A stretch of DNA of 64,000 nucleotides from Ramlibacter henchirensis (GCF_004682015.1 NZ_SMLM01000002.1:1054001-1118000); one strand, 5' to 3'; positions 11,513 to 20,986 are shown, counted from the first letter of the stretch. Numbers and translations: made by a program. Notes: generated by a model from the sequence alone, not told the origin.

Positions 11513-11530
11513 GCGGCCCCGGGGGGCCGC
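11513..11530 (-). repeat. GC palindrome between rubrerythrin and Fe-S gene
   Basis: GCGGCCCC/GGGGCCGC forms an 8-bp stem with a two-base loop in the short gap between the rubrerythrin stop and the Fe-S protein start. No T-run follows on the minus strand. It may set the ratio of the two products by protecting the rubrerythrin mRNA end. Confidence 0.45.
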
Positions 11531-11535
11531 GCGCC

Positions 11536-11958
11536 TTAGTCGACCAGCTCGTTCAGCGCCCTCGTATACCGGTTCGCATGCGAGCGCTCGGCCTTGGCCA
11601 GCGTCTCGAACCAGTCGGCGACCTCGTCGAAGCCTTCCTCGCGCGCCGTCTTGGCCATGCCCGGGTACATGTCGGTGTACTCGTGCGTCTCGCCGGCCAC
11701 GGCAGCCTTGAGGTTGTCGCGCGTCGCGCCGATCGGCAGCCCGGTGGCCGGGTCGCCGCATTGCTCCAGCCACTCGAGGTGACCGTGCGCATGGCCCGTC
11801 TCGCCTTCGGCGGTGGAGCGGAACAGGGCGGCCACGTCGTTCTGCCCTTCGACGTCGGCCTTGTTCGCGAAATACAGGTAGCGGCGGTTCGCCTGCGACT
11901 CGCCGGCAAACGCGGCCTTCAGGTTCTCTTCCGTCTTCGAGCCTTTGAGAGTTGCCAT
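11536..11958 (-). CDS. rubrerythrin-family di-iron protein
   Basis: 140 aa ferritin-like four-helix protein. The di-iron ligands are visible as [33 protein letters not shown] and [11 protein letters not shown] (two Glu and two ExxH motifs). The C-terminal rubredoxin domain (CxxC pairs) of classical rubrerythrin is absent, which is common in this subgroup and implies that another protein supplies electrons; the adjacent Fe-S oxidoreductase is the obvious candidate. Family role: reduction of hydrogen peroxide in the cytoplasm. Start supported by AAGGAG six bases before ATG (complement of 11956-11958). Confidence 0.92.
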   Translation of the reverse strand: MATLKGSKTEENLKAAFAGESQANRRYLYFANKADVEGQNDVAALFRSTAEGETGHAHGHLEWLEQCGDPATGLPIGATRDNLKAAVAGETHEYTDMYPGMAKTAREEGFDEVADWFETLAKAERSHANRYTRALNELVD

Positions 11959-12136
11959 GGATGACTCCTTCATGAGTTGATCGGAGGGGACCGGGCGCCT
12001 GGGCACGCCCGAAGGACAGCGCAATTTAGCGCCGCCGCCCTGCGCCGCACCATAGGGCTTGCCTAAGAGGCCGATAGCTCTCATGCACCCGCGCCCGTTG
12101 TGCTTTCGGGCAAGCGCAGCATTTCGGTATAGTAAA

Positions 12137-12159
12137 TGCATTACGCAATGTTGAATGCA
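12137..12159. promoter_or_regulatory. candidate operator in the divergent rubrerythrin/VOC promoter region
   Basis: Inverted repeat TGCATT (12137-12142) and AATGCA (12154-12159) lies directly before the VOC gene start. An overlapping near-palindrome GTAAATGCATTAC is at 12132-12144. The spacing of about 17 bp between half-site centres suits a dimeric repressor of MarR, IclR or GntR type, but none is encoded nearby. Confidence 0.3.
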
Positions 12160-12168
12160 GGAGTCACC

Positions 12169-12786
12169 ATGGCCGCAGTTCTGAAAGACGCGGGCGCCCT
12201 TCCCGCCCCCGCGCCGATCCAGCAGCTCCACCATTACGCCTACCGCGCGCGCGACGCCGAGGAAACCCGGCGCTTCTACGAGGACATCCTGGGCCTGCCG
12301 CTCTACCACATCATCCAGAGCGACCATGTGCCCAGCACCGGCGAGTACTGCCCGTACACCCACTTCTTCTTCCGCCTGCAGGACGGCTCGTTCATCGCCT
12401 TCTTCGACCTGGGCGACGACCAGGCCTGCGAGCCCTCGCCCAATACGCCGAAGTGGGTCAACCACATCTCCTTCCGCGTCGATTCCGTGCAGGCGCTCAA
12501 GGACATGAAGGCGCGGCTGGAGGCGCACGGTGTCGAGGTGCTCGGCATCACCGACCACCACATCTTCCACAGCATCTACTTCTTCGATCCCAACGGCGTG
12601 CGGCTGGAGCTCACGGCCCAGCAGGCCGATGAGTTCCAGATGCTCGAGGAGAGCAAGACCGCCCACGACCGCCTGAACGAATGGACCGCGCGCAAGGAGC
12701 AGTGGCGCCGGGAACGCGCCGAAGGCAAGGCGGCCCAGCCGCTCAAGCCGCAGCAGAACGACCGCCCCGAGTTCGCAAAGCAGTAA
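12169..12786 (+). CDS. VOC-superfamily (extradiol dioxygenase/glyoxalase fold) enzyme
   Basis: 205 aa. One pair of betaalphabetabetabeta modules with metal ligands at LHHYAYRARD, VNHISFRVDS and GVRLELTAQ (2-His-1-Glu), plus the domain opening ETRRFYEDILGLPL. A charged C-terminal tail (about residues 165-205) follows. It starts after a CAGGAG site. Next in the operon is a FAD hydroxylase of aromatic-compound type, so ring cleavage or isomerisation of an aromatic catabolite is a reasonable inference, but the substrate cannot be read from sequence. Confidence 0.8.
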   Translation: MAAVLKDAGALPAPAPIQQLHHYAYRARDAEETRRFYEDILGLPLYHIIQSDHVPSTGEYCPYTHFFFRLQDGSFIAFFDLGDDQACEPSPNTPKWVNHISFRVDSVQALKDMKARLEAHGVEVLGITDHHIFHSIYFFDPNGVRLELTAQQADEFQMLEESKTAHDRLNEWTARKEQWRRERAEGKAAQPLKPQQNDRPEFAKQ

Positions 12787-12803
12787 GGCAGCTCATCGCC
12801 ACC

Positions 12804-12823
12804 ATTCCCGCCCAGGCGGGAAT
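12804..12823. repeat. dispersed palindrome ATTCCCGCC-CA-GGCGGGAAT
   Basis: Perfect 9-bp arms around a CA loop, in the gap between the VOC gene and the hydroxylase. This 'CATTCCCGCxxxGCGGGAATCCA' palindrome is a familiar intergenic repeat in Burkholderiales genomes. A degenerate relative (CATTCCCACGCAGCCGGGAA) is at 5856-5875, after ugpB. Confidence 0.7.
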
Positions 12824-12875
12824 CCAGCAGCGCCCCGCACGCGGGCGGCAGAAAAGACGAGGAGGCATTCACCCC

Positions 12876-14600
12876 ATGGACGAGTTGCGCACCGGCTACG
12901 CCGATACGTCGTTCAGCAACGGCTACGAGTTCACCGAGGGCAGCGGCTACCAGCTGCCGGAATATCCGTTCAAGGAACCGGCGGAACTGCGCGAAGGCCG
13001 CCCCGGCGAGTACCCCATCGTGATCGTCGGCGCCGGACTGGCGGGCCTGACGCTCGCCTGCTCGCTCGCCAAGTACGGCGTTCCCGCGGTGGTGCTGGAT
13101 GAGGACAACACGGTCGGCGTGAAGGGCGCGTCGTCGCGCGGCATCTGCTACACGCAGAAGTCGCTGGAGATCTTCCATCGGCTGGGCATCTACGAGCGCA
13201 TCGCGCGCAAGGGCATCCAGTGGAGCGTGGGCCGCACCTTCGCCGGCAAGGATGAGGTCTATTCGTTCGACCTGCGCCAGCAGAGCGCCTACAACCTCTC
13301 GACGCAGCCGCCCTTCATCAACATCCAGCAGTTCTACATCGAGGGCTATCTCGTCGAGCGCATCCAGGAGCTGGGCGGGGTCGAGCTGCGCTGGAAGAAC
13401 CGGGTAACGGCCTTCGAGCAGGACGCCGACGGCGCGATGCTGTCGGTCACCACGCCCGCGGGCGACTACAAGCTGCGAGCCGAGCACGTGATCGATGCGA
13501 CCGGCTGCCACAGCCCCTTCCGGCGCTGGGTCGGCGCGTCCGTGACCTCCAAGAGGGGCGACGACCGCTGGTGCATCGCCGACGTGCGCTTCTCCAAGCA
13601 TCCGCCGGTGGAGCGCCACACCTGGATCGAGGCGCCGTTCAACGAGAACCGGGCGGTCTGGCAGCACCTGATGGGCGACGACGTCTGGCGCATCGACTAC
13701 CAGATGCCGCCCAACGCCGACCCGGCGGAGGTCAGCCGTGAAGACGTGGTGCGACAGCGGCTCACGCGGCAGTTCGGCGCGGACTGCGAGGTCGAGATCG
13801 TCTGGGTCGGGCCTTACGAATACCGCAGCGAGTGCGTAGACGCGATGCGGCACGGCCGCCTGTTCTTCATCGGCGACGCGGCCAAGGTGGTCAGCCCCTT
13901 CGGCGCGCGCGGCGGCAACACCGGCGTGGCCGACGCCGACAACCTGGCCTGGAAACTGGCCGCGGTGCTCAAGGGCCGGGCGCCGGCCACCCTGCTGGAC
14001 AGCTATCACGAGGAGCGCCACGAGGCCGCCACGCAGAACGTGCTGGTGACCAACCGCACCGCCCGCTTCCTGCGGCCGGCGGACGGCATCGAGAAGGTGT
14101 TTCGCACGGCGGCGGTGAGCCTGGCGCGCCAGTACCCGTTCGCGCGGCAGCTGGTGAACACCGGCCGCATGGCCATCGCCAACCCGTACACCCGCTCCAG
14201 CGTGTGCGAGAAGACCGGCGGCCAGTCGGTCCAGAACGTCTCCTTCGCCTGGCCGGACGGCACGCGCGGCGTGGTCAATGACCTGCTCCAGTGGGCCGAA
14301 GGCCGGCTGCTGCTGCTGGTGTTCGGCGATCCCGGCCGGGCCGGGCTGGCGCGGCTGCGCGAGCTCGTCCAGGCTGCGCCTCTGCGCTGCGTGCAGGTGC
14401 TCGGTCCCACCGACAGGCCCGGCGCCCTGGAGCACGTGCGCGACCCGGAAGGCCACCTGCAGGGCGCCTGCCACGTCTTCGGCCACGCCTGGGCGCTCGT
14501 GCGGCCGGACAGCTACGTCGCGGCCACCGGCGAGAGCGTCGATGCCGGCCTGGTGCAAGCCGTCAGCCGCGCCCTTGGCGCCAACGGAGCCGCCCAATGA
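12876..14600 (+). CDS. FAD-dependent monooxygenase (aromatic hydroxylase type)
   Basis: 574 aa flavoprotein of the PHBH/MhpA/UbiH family. The Rossmann motif [19 protein letters not shown] lies near residues 48-66 and the second FAD motif [18 protein letters not shown] near 330-347. The C-terminal 150 residues form the thioredoxin-like extension of phenol-hydroxylase-type enzymes. It would hydroxylate an aromatic ring using NAD(P)H and O2. A GAGGAGG ribosome site precedes the ATG at 12876. It overlaps the following DUF2783 gene by 4 bp (ATGA), a conserved pairing. Confidence 0.88.
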   Translation: MDELRTGYADTSFSNGYEFTEGSGYQLPEYPFKEPAELREGRPGEYPIVIVGAGLAGLTLACSLAKYGVPAVVLDEDNTVGVKGASSRGICYTQKSLEIFHRLGIYERIARKGIQWSVGRTFAGKDEVYSFDLRQQSAYNLSTQPPFINIQQFYIEGYLVERIQELGGVELRWKNRVTAFEQDADGAMLSVTTPAGDYKLRAEHVIDATGCHSPFRRWVGASVTSKRGDDRWCIADVRFSKHPPVERHTWIEAPFNENRAVWQHLMGDDVWRIDYQMPPNADPAEVSREDVVRQRLTRQFGADCEVEIVWVGPYEYRSECVDAMRHGRLFFIGDAAKVVSPFGARGGNTGVADADNLAWKLAAVLKGRAPATLLDSYHEERHEAATQNVLVTNRTARFLRPADGIEKVFRTAAVSLARQYPFARQLVNTGRMAIANPYTRSSVCEKTGGQSVQNVSFAWPDGTRGVVNDLLQWAEGRLLLLVFGDPGRAGLARLRELVQAAPLRCVQVLGPTDRPGALEHVRDPEGHLQGACHVFGHAWALVRPDSYVAATGESVDAGLVQAVSRALGANGAAQ

Positions 14601-14812
14601 AGCTGCCCACCAGCATGAAGACCACATTGAACCTGCAGGACGCCGACGGGTTCTACGAGCAGTTGCTCGACGCCCACCACGGCCTGGACCGCGACCAGTC
14701 CGAGCTGCTCAACGCGCGGCTCATCCTGCTGCTGGCCAACCAGGTGGGCGACGCCGCGATCCTGCGCGGCTGCATCGAAGCGGCCGCGCGGCTGCCCTCT
14801 GGCGAAAGCTGA
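14597..14812 (+). CDS. DUF2783 small protein
   Basis: 71 aa, translationally coupled to the hydroxylase. Composition fits DUF2783: an N-terminal [20 protein letters not shown], then [18 protein letters not shown] and a short tail. The family is found beside FAD-dependent hydroxylases in Burkholderiales; it may be a small partner or chaperone of the enzyme. Function unknown. Confidence 0.75.
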   Translation: MKLPTSMKTTLNLQDADGFYEQLLDAHHGLDRDQSELLNARLILLLANQVGDAAILRGCIEAAARLPSGES

Positions 14813-14824
14813 AAAAACTCGGTA

Positions 14825-14915
14825 CGCAGAGTTCGCAGAAAGAACGCAGAAAGCGCGGTGAAAAACCTCATGGATGTTCTTCTGCGATTTCTGCGTTCTT
14901 TCTGCGTCCTCTGCG
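14825..14915. repeat. 28-bp inverted repeat built from CTGCG units
   Basis: Left arm 14825-14852 and right arm 14888-14915 are complementary at 26 of 28 positions. Each arm is itself made of CGCAGA/TCTGCG units, and the 35-bp centre contains GCGGTGAAAAACCTC. The pattern resembles a non-coding dispersed repeat of Burkholderiales ('TCTGCG' elements). It lies between the DUF2783 gene and valS and could act as a bidirectional transcript end. Confidence 0.65.
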
Positions 14916-14968
14916 AACGGCAGTTCCCGTCCCCCCGAATAAAATCGGGCCCTTCCCCCGCTTCTCGA

Positions 14969-14996
14969 CGGCACCTTCGGGTGCCGCTTCGTTTTT
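14969..14996 (+). terminator. UUCG-capped hairpin and T6 run just before valS
   Basis: The stem CGGCACC/GGTGCCG closes on TTCG, the most stable tetraloop, and is followed by CTTCGTTTTTT (T6 at 14992-14997). It ends 10 bp before the valS ATG, and a -10-like AATAAAAT sits upstream at about 14938. It is either the end of the upstream operon or an attenuator in the valS leader. Confidence 0.7.
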
Positions 14997-15006
14997 TCGC
15001 ACTGCC

Positions 15007-17874
15007 ATGAGCGACACCCCTGCCCAACCCGGCCTGAACAGCCTGCCCAAGTCCTTCGAGCCCGCCGCGATCGAGGCGCGCTGGGGCCCGGTATGGGAGG
15101 AGCGCGGCTATGGGCGCGCGGGTTTCCGCGGCACCGGCGCGCCCAAGGACGGCGAGCCGTCGTTCGCCATCCAGCTGCCGCCGCCGAACGTCACCGGCAC
15201 GCTGCACATGGGGCACGCGTTCAACCAGACCATCATGGACAGCCTCACGCGCTACCACCGGATGCGCGGGTTCAACACGGTCTGGGTGCCGGGGACCGAC
15301 CACGCCGGCATCGCCACGCAGATCGTCGTGGAGCGCCAGCTGCAGCAGGAGGGCCAGAGCCGCCACGACCTCGGCCGCGAGAAGTTCGCGCAGCGCGTGT
15401 GGCAGTGGAAGCAGCAGTCGGGCAACACCATCACCATGCAGATGCGCCGCATGGGCGACAGCGTGGACTGGTCGCACGAGTACTTCACGATGGACGAGAA
15501 CCTCTCGAAGATCGTGACCGAGACCTTCGTTCGGCTGTACGAGCAGGGCCTGATCTACCGCGGCAAGCGCCTGGTGAACTGGGACCCCGAGCTCAAGACC
15601 GCGGTGAGCGACCTCGAAGTGGAAAGCGAGGAAGAGGACGGCTTCCTCTGGCACATCCGCTACCCGCTCGCCGACGGCAGCGGCGCGCTCACCGTCGCCA
15701 CGACGCGGCCCGAGACCATGCTGGGCGACGTGGCCGTGATGGTTCACCCCGAGGACGATCGCTACCGGCACCTGATCGGCAAGACCGTCCAGTTGCCGCT
15801 GTGCGACCGCGAGATCCCGGTGATCGCCGACGAGTACGTCGACCGCGAGTTCGGCACCGGCGTCGTCAAGGTCACGCCGGCGCACGACCCGAACGACTAC
15901 GCCGTCGGCCAGCGCCACGGCCTGCCCATGATCGGCGTGCTGACGCTCGACGCGAAGGTCAACGACAAGGCGCCGGCGGCCTACCGCGGCCTGGACCGCT
16001 TCGTCGCGCGCAAGAAGGTCGTGGCCGACCTCGAGGCGCAGGGACTGCTCGCGGAGACCAAGAAGCACAAGCTGATGGTGCCGCGCTGCGCCCGCACGGG
16101 GCAGGTGGTGGAGCCCATGCTCACCGACCAGTGGTTCGTCGCGATGAGCAAGGTCAGCGACAAGGACCCGACCGGCAAGTCGATCGCGCAGAAGGCCATC
16201 GATGCGGTGCAGTCCGGCCAGGTGCGCTTCGTGCCCGAGAACTGGGTCAACACGTACAACCAGTGGATGAACAACATCCAGGACTGGTGCATCTCGCGCC
16301 AGCTCTGGTGGGGCCACCAGATCCCCGCCTGGTACGACGAGCAGGGCAACGTCTACGTCGCCCGCAGCGAGCAGGAAGCGCAGGCGAAGGCGCCCGGCAA
16401 GACACTGCGCCGCGACGAGGACGTGCTGGACACCTGGTACTCGTCGGCGCTGGTGCCGTTCTCGACGCTCGGCTGGCCGCAGCAGACGAAGGACCTGGAC
16501 CTGTACCTGCCCTCCACGGTGCTCGTGACCGGCTACGACATCATCTTCTTCTGGGTCGCCCGGATGATCATGATGACGACCCACTTCACCGGCCAGGTGC
16601 CCTTCCGCGACGTCTACATCCACGGCCTGGTGCGCGATTCGCATGGCCACAAGATGAGCAAGTCCGAGGGCAACGTGCTCGACCCCGTGGACCTGATCGA
16701 CGGCATCGCCCTGCCGCCGCTGCTGGAAAAGCGCACCACCGGCCTGCGCAAGCCCGAGACGGCGCCGCAGGTGCGCAGGAACACCGAAAAGGAATTCCCC
16801 GAAGGCATCCCGGCCTACGGCGCCGACGCGCTGCGGTTCACGTTCGCGTCGCTCGCCTCACTGGGCCGCAGCATCAACTTCGATTCCAAGCGCTGCGAGG
16901 GCTACCGCAACTTCTGCAACAAGCTCTGGAACGCCTCGCTCTTCGTCCTGATGAACTGCGAAGGCCAGGACTGCGGCCTGAAGGAACACACGAAGGAAGA
17001 GTGCCGCCCCGGCGGTCCGTTCCACGGCTACCTGCGCTTCTCGCAGGCGGATCGCTGGATCACGTCGATGCTGCAGAAGACCGAAGCCGACGTCGCCCAG
17101 GGCTTCGCCGAGTACCGCCTGGACAACGTGGCCAACGCGCTCTACGACTTCGTCTGGAACCAGTACTGCGACTGGTACCTGGAGATCGCGAAGGTGCAGC
17201 TGCGAAACGGCAGCGAGAGCGAGCAGCGCGCCACGCGCCGCACGCTGATCCGCACGCTGGAAGCGATCCTGCGGCTCGCGCATCCCGTGATCCCGTTCAT
17301 CACCGAGGAGCTCTGGCAGAAGGTGGCGCCGGTCGCGGGCATCGCGGGCGAGTCGGTGAGCATCGCGCGGTATCCGCAGGCGCAGCCCGAGAAGATCGAC
17401 GAAGCGGCGATCGCGTACGTCGATCGGCTCAAGGCGATGGTCGACAGCTGCCGGCAATTGCGCGGGGAGATGAATGTGTCACCGGGAACGCGCTTGCCGC
17501 TCTATGCGGTTGGCGATGCACCTTTCCTGCGCGAGGTCGCGCCGGTGCTGCAGGCGCTGGCGCGGTTGAGTGAAGTGAAGGTGTTCGAGGACGAAGCGGC
17601 TTGGGCGGCCGCCGCCAAGGCCGCGCCTGTGGCGGTGCTCGGCGACGCGCGCCTGTGCCTCTACATGGAGATCGACGTTGCGGCCGAGAAGGCGCGGCTG
17701 TCGAAGGAAGCGGCGCGGCTGGAGGGTGAGCTGGCGAAGGCGAACGGGAAGTTGGCGAACCAGGCGTTCGTGGCCAAGGCGCCGGCGGCGGTGATCGAGC
17801 AGGAGCGGAAGCGGATTGCGGAGTTCGGGGCGACGCTGACCAAGCTGAAGGATCAGCTCGCGAGACTCGGCTGA
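15007..17874 (+). CDS. valS: valyl-tRNA synthetase
   Basis: 955 aa class Ia synthetase charging tRNA-Val. The HIGH motif appears as LHMGH near residue 67 and KMSKS near 549. The editing (CP1) domain contains [10 protein letters not shown], and the C-terminal coiled-coil arm (ending [18 protein letters not shown]) is complete. The ATG is preceded by a terminator-like hairpin and has no visible ribosome site, so translation initiation or attenuation may be unusual. No frame disruption. Confidence 0.97.
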   Translation: MSDTPAQPGLNSLPKSFEPAAIEARWGPVWEERGYGRAGFRGTGAPKDGEPSFAIQLPPPNVTGTLHMGHAFNQTIMDSLTRYHRMRGFNTVWVPGTDHAGIATQIVVERQLQQEGQSRHDLGREKFAQRVWQWKQQSGNTITMQMRRMGDSVDWSHEYFTMDENLSKIVTETFVRLYEQGLIYRGKRLVNWDPELKTAVSDLEVESEEEDGFLWHIRYPLADGSGALTVATTRPETMLGDVAVMVHPEDDRYRHLIGKTVQLPLCDREIPVIADEYVDREFGTGVVKVTPAHDPNDYAVGQRHGLPMIGVLTLDAKVNDKAPAAYRGLDRFVARKKVVADLEAQGLLAETKKHKLMVPRCARTGQVVEPMLTDQWFVAMSKVSDKDPTGKSIAQKAIDAVQSGQVRFVPENWVNTYNQWMNNIQDWCISRQLWWGHQIPAWYDEQGNVYVARSEQEAQAKAPGKTLRRDEDVLDTWYSSALVPFSTLGWPQQTKDLDLYLPSTVLVTGYDIIFFWVARMIMMTTHFTGQVPFRDVYIHGLVRDSHGHKMSKSEGNVLDPVDLIDGIALPPLLEKRTTGLRKPETAPQVRRNTEKEFPEGIPAYGADALRFTFASLASLGRSINFDSKRCEGYRNFCNKLWNASLFVLMNCEGQDCGLKEHTKEECRPGGPFHGYLRFSQADRWITSMLQKTEADVAQGFAEYRLDNVANALYDFVWNQYCDWYLEIAKVQLRNGSESEQRATRRTLIRTLEAILRLAHPVIPFITEELWQKVAPVAGIAGESVSIARYPQAQPEKIDEAAIAYVDRLKAMVDSCRQLRGEMNVSPGTRLPLYAVGDAPFLREVAPVLQALARLSEVKVFEDEAAWAAAAKAAPVAVLGDARLCLYMEIDVAAEKARLSKEAARLEGELAKANGKLANQAFVAKAPAAVIEQERKRIAEFGATLTKLKDQLARLG

Positions 17875-17893
17875 CGCGCGCGAGCTGATCCTT
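17848..17893. repeat. 15-bp perfect inverted repeat across the valS stop codon
   Basis: AAGGATCAGCTCGCG (17848-17862) and its exact complement (17879-17893) surround a 16-bp loop containing the valS stop. No T-run follows. It probably folds in the mRNA and protects the 3' end, or serves as a weak terminator. Confidence 0.6.
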
Positions 17894-17973
17894 CAAAGGG
17901 CGCAATGGCGCTGAGCATCAGCGCGCGCGGTTGGGCTGAGTTCGATCGCGTCGTGACAGCAACAGCCAACAGG

Positions 17974-18414
17974 TCAGCGAGCGGCGGCGCCTCGCCGGCC
18001 TGCGTGCAACTGCAGGCGAAGCAGCGCCATCACCACAGCGATGCCCAGCGCCGCGCCCGCGCCATCGATCAGCACGTCGGTGACGCGGCCGATGCGGCCC
18101 TCGGCAAGGAACTGCAGCGCTTCCGTCAGCGCGCCCAGCAGCGTGGCGATGACGAAGGCCGTCAACGGACCGATCCGGCCAGTGAGCCGTAGCGCACCGC
18201 CCAGCAGTGCGAAGCCCAGGAAGTGCCCCACCTTGTCGAGATGGAGGTAGGCCGGGAAGGGGCTGAGCAAGTCGTTCTTGGGACCGACCGGCATCAAGGT
18301 CGCTGCCAGGATGAAGACCACCGTGGCCAATGCCAGCACCCCGGCGGGGCGCCGGGTTAGAGAGACTGCTGCGGGTGAAGCTGGTCGGTGCTGCATCCGC
18401 GCATTTTCACGCAT
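17974..18414 (-). CDS. VanZ-family membrane protein
   Basis: 146 aa with about four membrane helices. The core carries DKVGHFLGFALLGGALRL and GALTEALQFLAEGRIGRVTD, the HxxxF and ExxQ...R..D signature of VanZ-like proteins. Members are small integral membrane proteins of poorly known function (teicoplanin resistance in Enterococcus). The start could be 18414 or the in-frame Met six codons later (MQHRPAS). It lies opposite and downstream of valS. Confidence 0.8.
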   Translation of the reverse strand: MRENARMQHRPASPAAVSLTRRPAGVLALATVVFILAATLMPVGPKNDLLSPFPAYLHLDKVGHFLGFALLGGALRLTGRIGPLTAFVIATLLGALTEALQFLAEGRIGRVTDVLIDGAGAALGIAVVMALLRLQLHAGRRGAAAR

Positions 18415-18512
18415 GAGCCAAACACGCCCGCTCTACCTCGCAGAGCGGCTGAGCACAGGAGTCGTGTCCGCCGTGCTCGACGCGACACCACCACGCTCGG
18501 TCTCCAGCGACT

Positions 18513-18848
18513 TCAGCGCGCCTGGAAGTCTTCCAGCTTTTTCCCGCTGGCCAGTGCCTCGGTCACCCACTTGGGCTTGCGACCTCGTCCGCCGGACCAC
18601 GCCTCGCCATTGGGGCCGCGGTACTTAATTGGCTTTGGAGCGGTGTTGCGGCCAGCCTTCGCGGTGCTGCCTCGCGCGGCGCGCGTGCGGCCGCCCTGCG
18701 CAATTCCGAGATCCTGCGGCGTGATGCCGTAGGCCTGCATCTTGGATTTGATCTCCTCAATGGTCTGCTGTATCTCGCGCTGGCGCAACTCCTCGGCCTG
18801 CGCCATCAGCTTTTCGGCCTGTTGCTTCAATTCAATGTATGTAGGCAT
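18513..18848 (-). CDS. H-NS family nucleoid-associated protein
   Basis: 111 aa. The N-terminal coiled coil for oligomerisation (ELKQQAEKLMAQAEELRQ) precedes a flexible Ala/Arg/Thr linker and the C-terminal DNA-binding hook AWSGGRGRKPKWV near residues 88-100. The hook has an extra Gly compared with the common WSGRGRxPxW form. It silences A/T-rich, often acquired, DNA; the neighbouring accessory region would be a natural target. Its upstream region is partly duplicated about 210 bp away (see 19048-19094). Confidence 0.92.
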   Translation of the reverse strand: MPTYIELKQQAEKLMAQAEELRQREIQQTIEEIKSKMQAYGITPQDLGIAQGGRTRAARGSTAKAGRNTAPKPIKYRGPNGEAWSGGRGRKPKWVTEALASGKKLEDFQAR

Positions 18849-19532
18849 ACCTGCAGCTTACTGGAAAAAGAGATTGGATCAAAGCGCATTTGCTGGATGC
18901 ATGGGAATTCGAAGCAGCCAACTGACGCTCTGCTTCACTCCAATGTGTGTATGTGTGTATGTGTAGGCAGCAGCAGCACCCGCGAAAAAGACAAATGAAA
19001 TTAAGCCCGGTGCCTCAGCAGTGGCAGGAGTCTTTTCAGTCCATGTGTGTAGGTGTACCTGCGGCTAGTTGAAAAAAGAGGGATGAAAGAAGCGCGCGGC
19101 CGAGCGCCTTCCGTCCTGACCACTCAACTACGGGCAGAGCGAGCACCAGCTGCGTCAAGCCCGGGCAGGAGGAAGGCGCGCGCCCACTGGCCATTCGCCG
19201 TGGCAGCGCGTGTGGCGATCGGCCAAAAAGCGCTCACTGACGTCGGTATGGCGCCGTCGCTGCCGGCAATTCCGAATGAGAATTTGTCCGTTCTGCGCGG
19301 CGTACTTCCTGCACCAAGCTCCATTGTAACTGATCGATTCATTATGTTCTTTATTGCTTCAGACTGCGCAGCGCACAAGAGCCGGCGCGCGTCCTTCTTA
19401 TTCCTTCATCGCAGCCGGCGGCACGGCCAAAGCCCTGGTCGAGCATTTGTTTTTCTGTTTCAACTCAACCGTGAGTTCGTCGAAAGTTGAGCGCATAACT
19501 AGTACTGGCTTCTCGCCTGATTTTTTAAATGA
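18849..19532. other. 684-bp gene-poor stretch upstream of hns
   Basis: No convincing gene. It contains a GTGTATGTGTGTATGTGTA run at 18944-18963 and a degenerate second copy of the hns start region at 19048-19094. Short open frames on both strands lack ribosome sites and recognisable content. Confidence 0.5.
19048..19094 (-). repeat. degenerate copy of the hns 5' end and leader
   Basis: This segment matches 18838-18884 over about 45 bp with scattered mismatches (both read GTAGG..TACCTGC.GCT..T..AAAAA.AG, and both end near AAGCGC). It is probably the remnant of a second, deleted hns copy or of a duplicated promoter. Confidence 0.5.
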
Positions 19533-20150
19533 ATGACGCACCAGGATTTGATGATGGGAATTCCAAACGCCAGACGTAGCGGCGGGCCGCGCTCGCCGGA
19601 GGGCAAGGTCAGCGCCAGCCGAAATGCTTTCAAGACGGGGGTGGCGGCAATCGGGTGGTATCACCCGCAGGAAGAGGCCGAATATCAAGAACTCTTCGGC
19701 GAGCTTCTGGAGCAATACGCTCAGGCGACGACGGTAGTGAGGCTGCTGATCGAGCGACTGGCTACGAACTCGGTCAAGTTGCGACGCTTGGAGCGCCTCG
19801 ACAACGCCTTGCACCAGAAGGCGCGCCTGTTCGCCGAGGACATCGCGGGGGAGCGGCCGGAAAACTCGGTCGCCAGCCTGCTGCCCGACACGCCGCAGGG
19901 GCGCGCGAGCGCGGCGGCGATCATGGCTGATGCCGCAATGCCGCCTGTCGAGTGGACCAACAGCATCGAGCGTGCGCGCATCAACCTGGAGCGCCAGATC
20001 AGCCGCCTGATCGAGCACATCGAGCGGGTATACCAGCCTGCGCCGGCTTCGGCTGGGCGCCTGAGGCTGCCCGGCCAAGATGAAGCGGATATCAGCGACG
20101 CGACCATATTGGCGCAACAGCCGCAGCCCGACGCACGGCCGGGTGCGTAA
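19533..20150 (+). CDS. hypothetical protein with 'GPRSPEGKxxxxRNAxKxG' motif
   Basis: 205 aa. The N-terminus carries RSGGPRSPEGKVSASRNAF, the signature of a widespread uncharacterised family often annotated near mobile or phage genes; the motif looks nucleic-acid binding. The middle is helical and charged (ELLEQYAQATTVVRLLIERL), followed by ARINLERQISRLIEHIERVY. ATG at 19533; another in-frame Met at 19551 has AGGA close by and may be the true start. Its stop TAA overlaps the next start by one base (TAATG), so the two genes are co-translated. Confidence 0.65.
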   Translation: MTHQDLMMGIPNARRSGGPRSPEGKVSASRNAFKTGVAAIGWYHPQEEAEYQELFGELLEQYAQATTVVRLLIERLATNSVKLRRLERLDNALHQKARLFAEDIAGERPENSVASLLPDTPQGRASAAAIMADAAMPPVEWTNSIERARINLERQISRLIEHIERVYQPAPASAGRLRLPGQDEADISDATILAQQPQPDARPGA

Positions 20151-20986
20151 TGGAGCAAGTCCGAACCGATAGTGATACCGGCTCGTCGTGGGACAGGATC
20201 ATCACGGCGGCAAGGGCGGGTGAGCCCCGCGCGCTCGAGTGCGTGCGGAACTGGCCGCGGCTCGAAGCGGCATCCGAGGAGCGGGACTTCTCAGTGAATG
20301 TGCAGACGCTCAGTGATCCGGCCGTGAGCGGCCCGCGGCGCCGCCGCGAGGTGTTTGTACCTTTTACGCCGTTTAGCGGCGACGAATTCGTGCGGCGGGG
20401 GGTGAGCACGCAGGACGCCTGCGATTCGGTGCGAGCCTGCCCTCCTCTTGAGCGGTTCTTGCAGTTCAAAGCGCTGGGTCACATGAGTTCGCTCGAGCGG
20501 CGCCTATTCCTCGATGACGAACTCGATGCTCGCGGGCGCAAGAAGATCGGCCGCGAGCTGCAGCTGCTGGCCGCCCCCGGCGAGCCGATTTGGCAGAACT
20601 GGGTGGACATGACGCCGTGGTCGCATCACGAGCAGTTCGACGGGCTCATCCGCCGCTGGATGTCCTCTCCTGTCGATCTGTCCGAACAGCAGTTCTTCAT
20701 CGACAACTGGCGCGACAGGCACTGGTCCGCCAGTGCGGCCGGTGAGTTCTGCGACCTTCTGGGCACACAGCTGAGGCTTTTCCTTGGCATCAAGCTGGTT
20801 CGTGATATGGCCGATGGCATCGGATTCTGCATCGCCCGGCTCGAAGCGGATCCCGCGCAGGCCACTCGCTGGGCCGAGTCGATCGGACTGAAGCTGCGGT
20901 TTGACGCAGGCGCCACGTTGCAGCCAAGCACATCCAGCACGGCCAAGGAAATGTCTGGGCCTTGGCGGGCGGCGTCGGGGCGCTGA
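20150..20986 (+). CDS. hypothetical protein, coupled to the preceding gene
   Basis: 278 aa, no signal peptide, no membrane segment, not recognised. Arg- and Trp-rich, with GRKKIGRELQLLAAPGEPIW, WRDRHWSASAAGEFCDLLG and a helical end. Codon usage is normal for the host. Translational coupling to the RSPEGK-motif gene implies that the two act together. It sits just before the phage terminase remnant, so a phage or island origin is likely. Confidence 0.55.
   Translation: MEQVRTDSDTGSSWDRIITAARAGEPRALECVRNWPRLEAASEERDFSVNVQTLSDPAVSGPRRRREVFVPFTPFSGDEFVRRGVSTQDACDSVRACPPLERFLQFKALGHMSSLERRLFLDDELDARGRKKIGRELQLLAAPGEPIWQNWVDMTPWSHHEQFDGLIRRWMSSPVDLSEQQFFIDNWRDRHWSASAAGEFCDLLGTQLRLFLGIKLVRDMADGIGFCIARLEADPAQATRWAESIGLKLRFDAGATLQPSTSSTAKEMSGPWRAASGR

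Noticed and set aside
19053..19490. 145-aa open frame between hns and the RSPEGK-motif gene
   Set aside because: Lacks a ribosome site, composition is irregular and it begins inside the degenerate hns-leader repeat.
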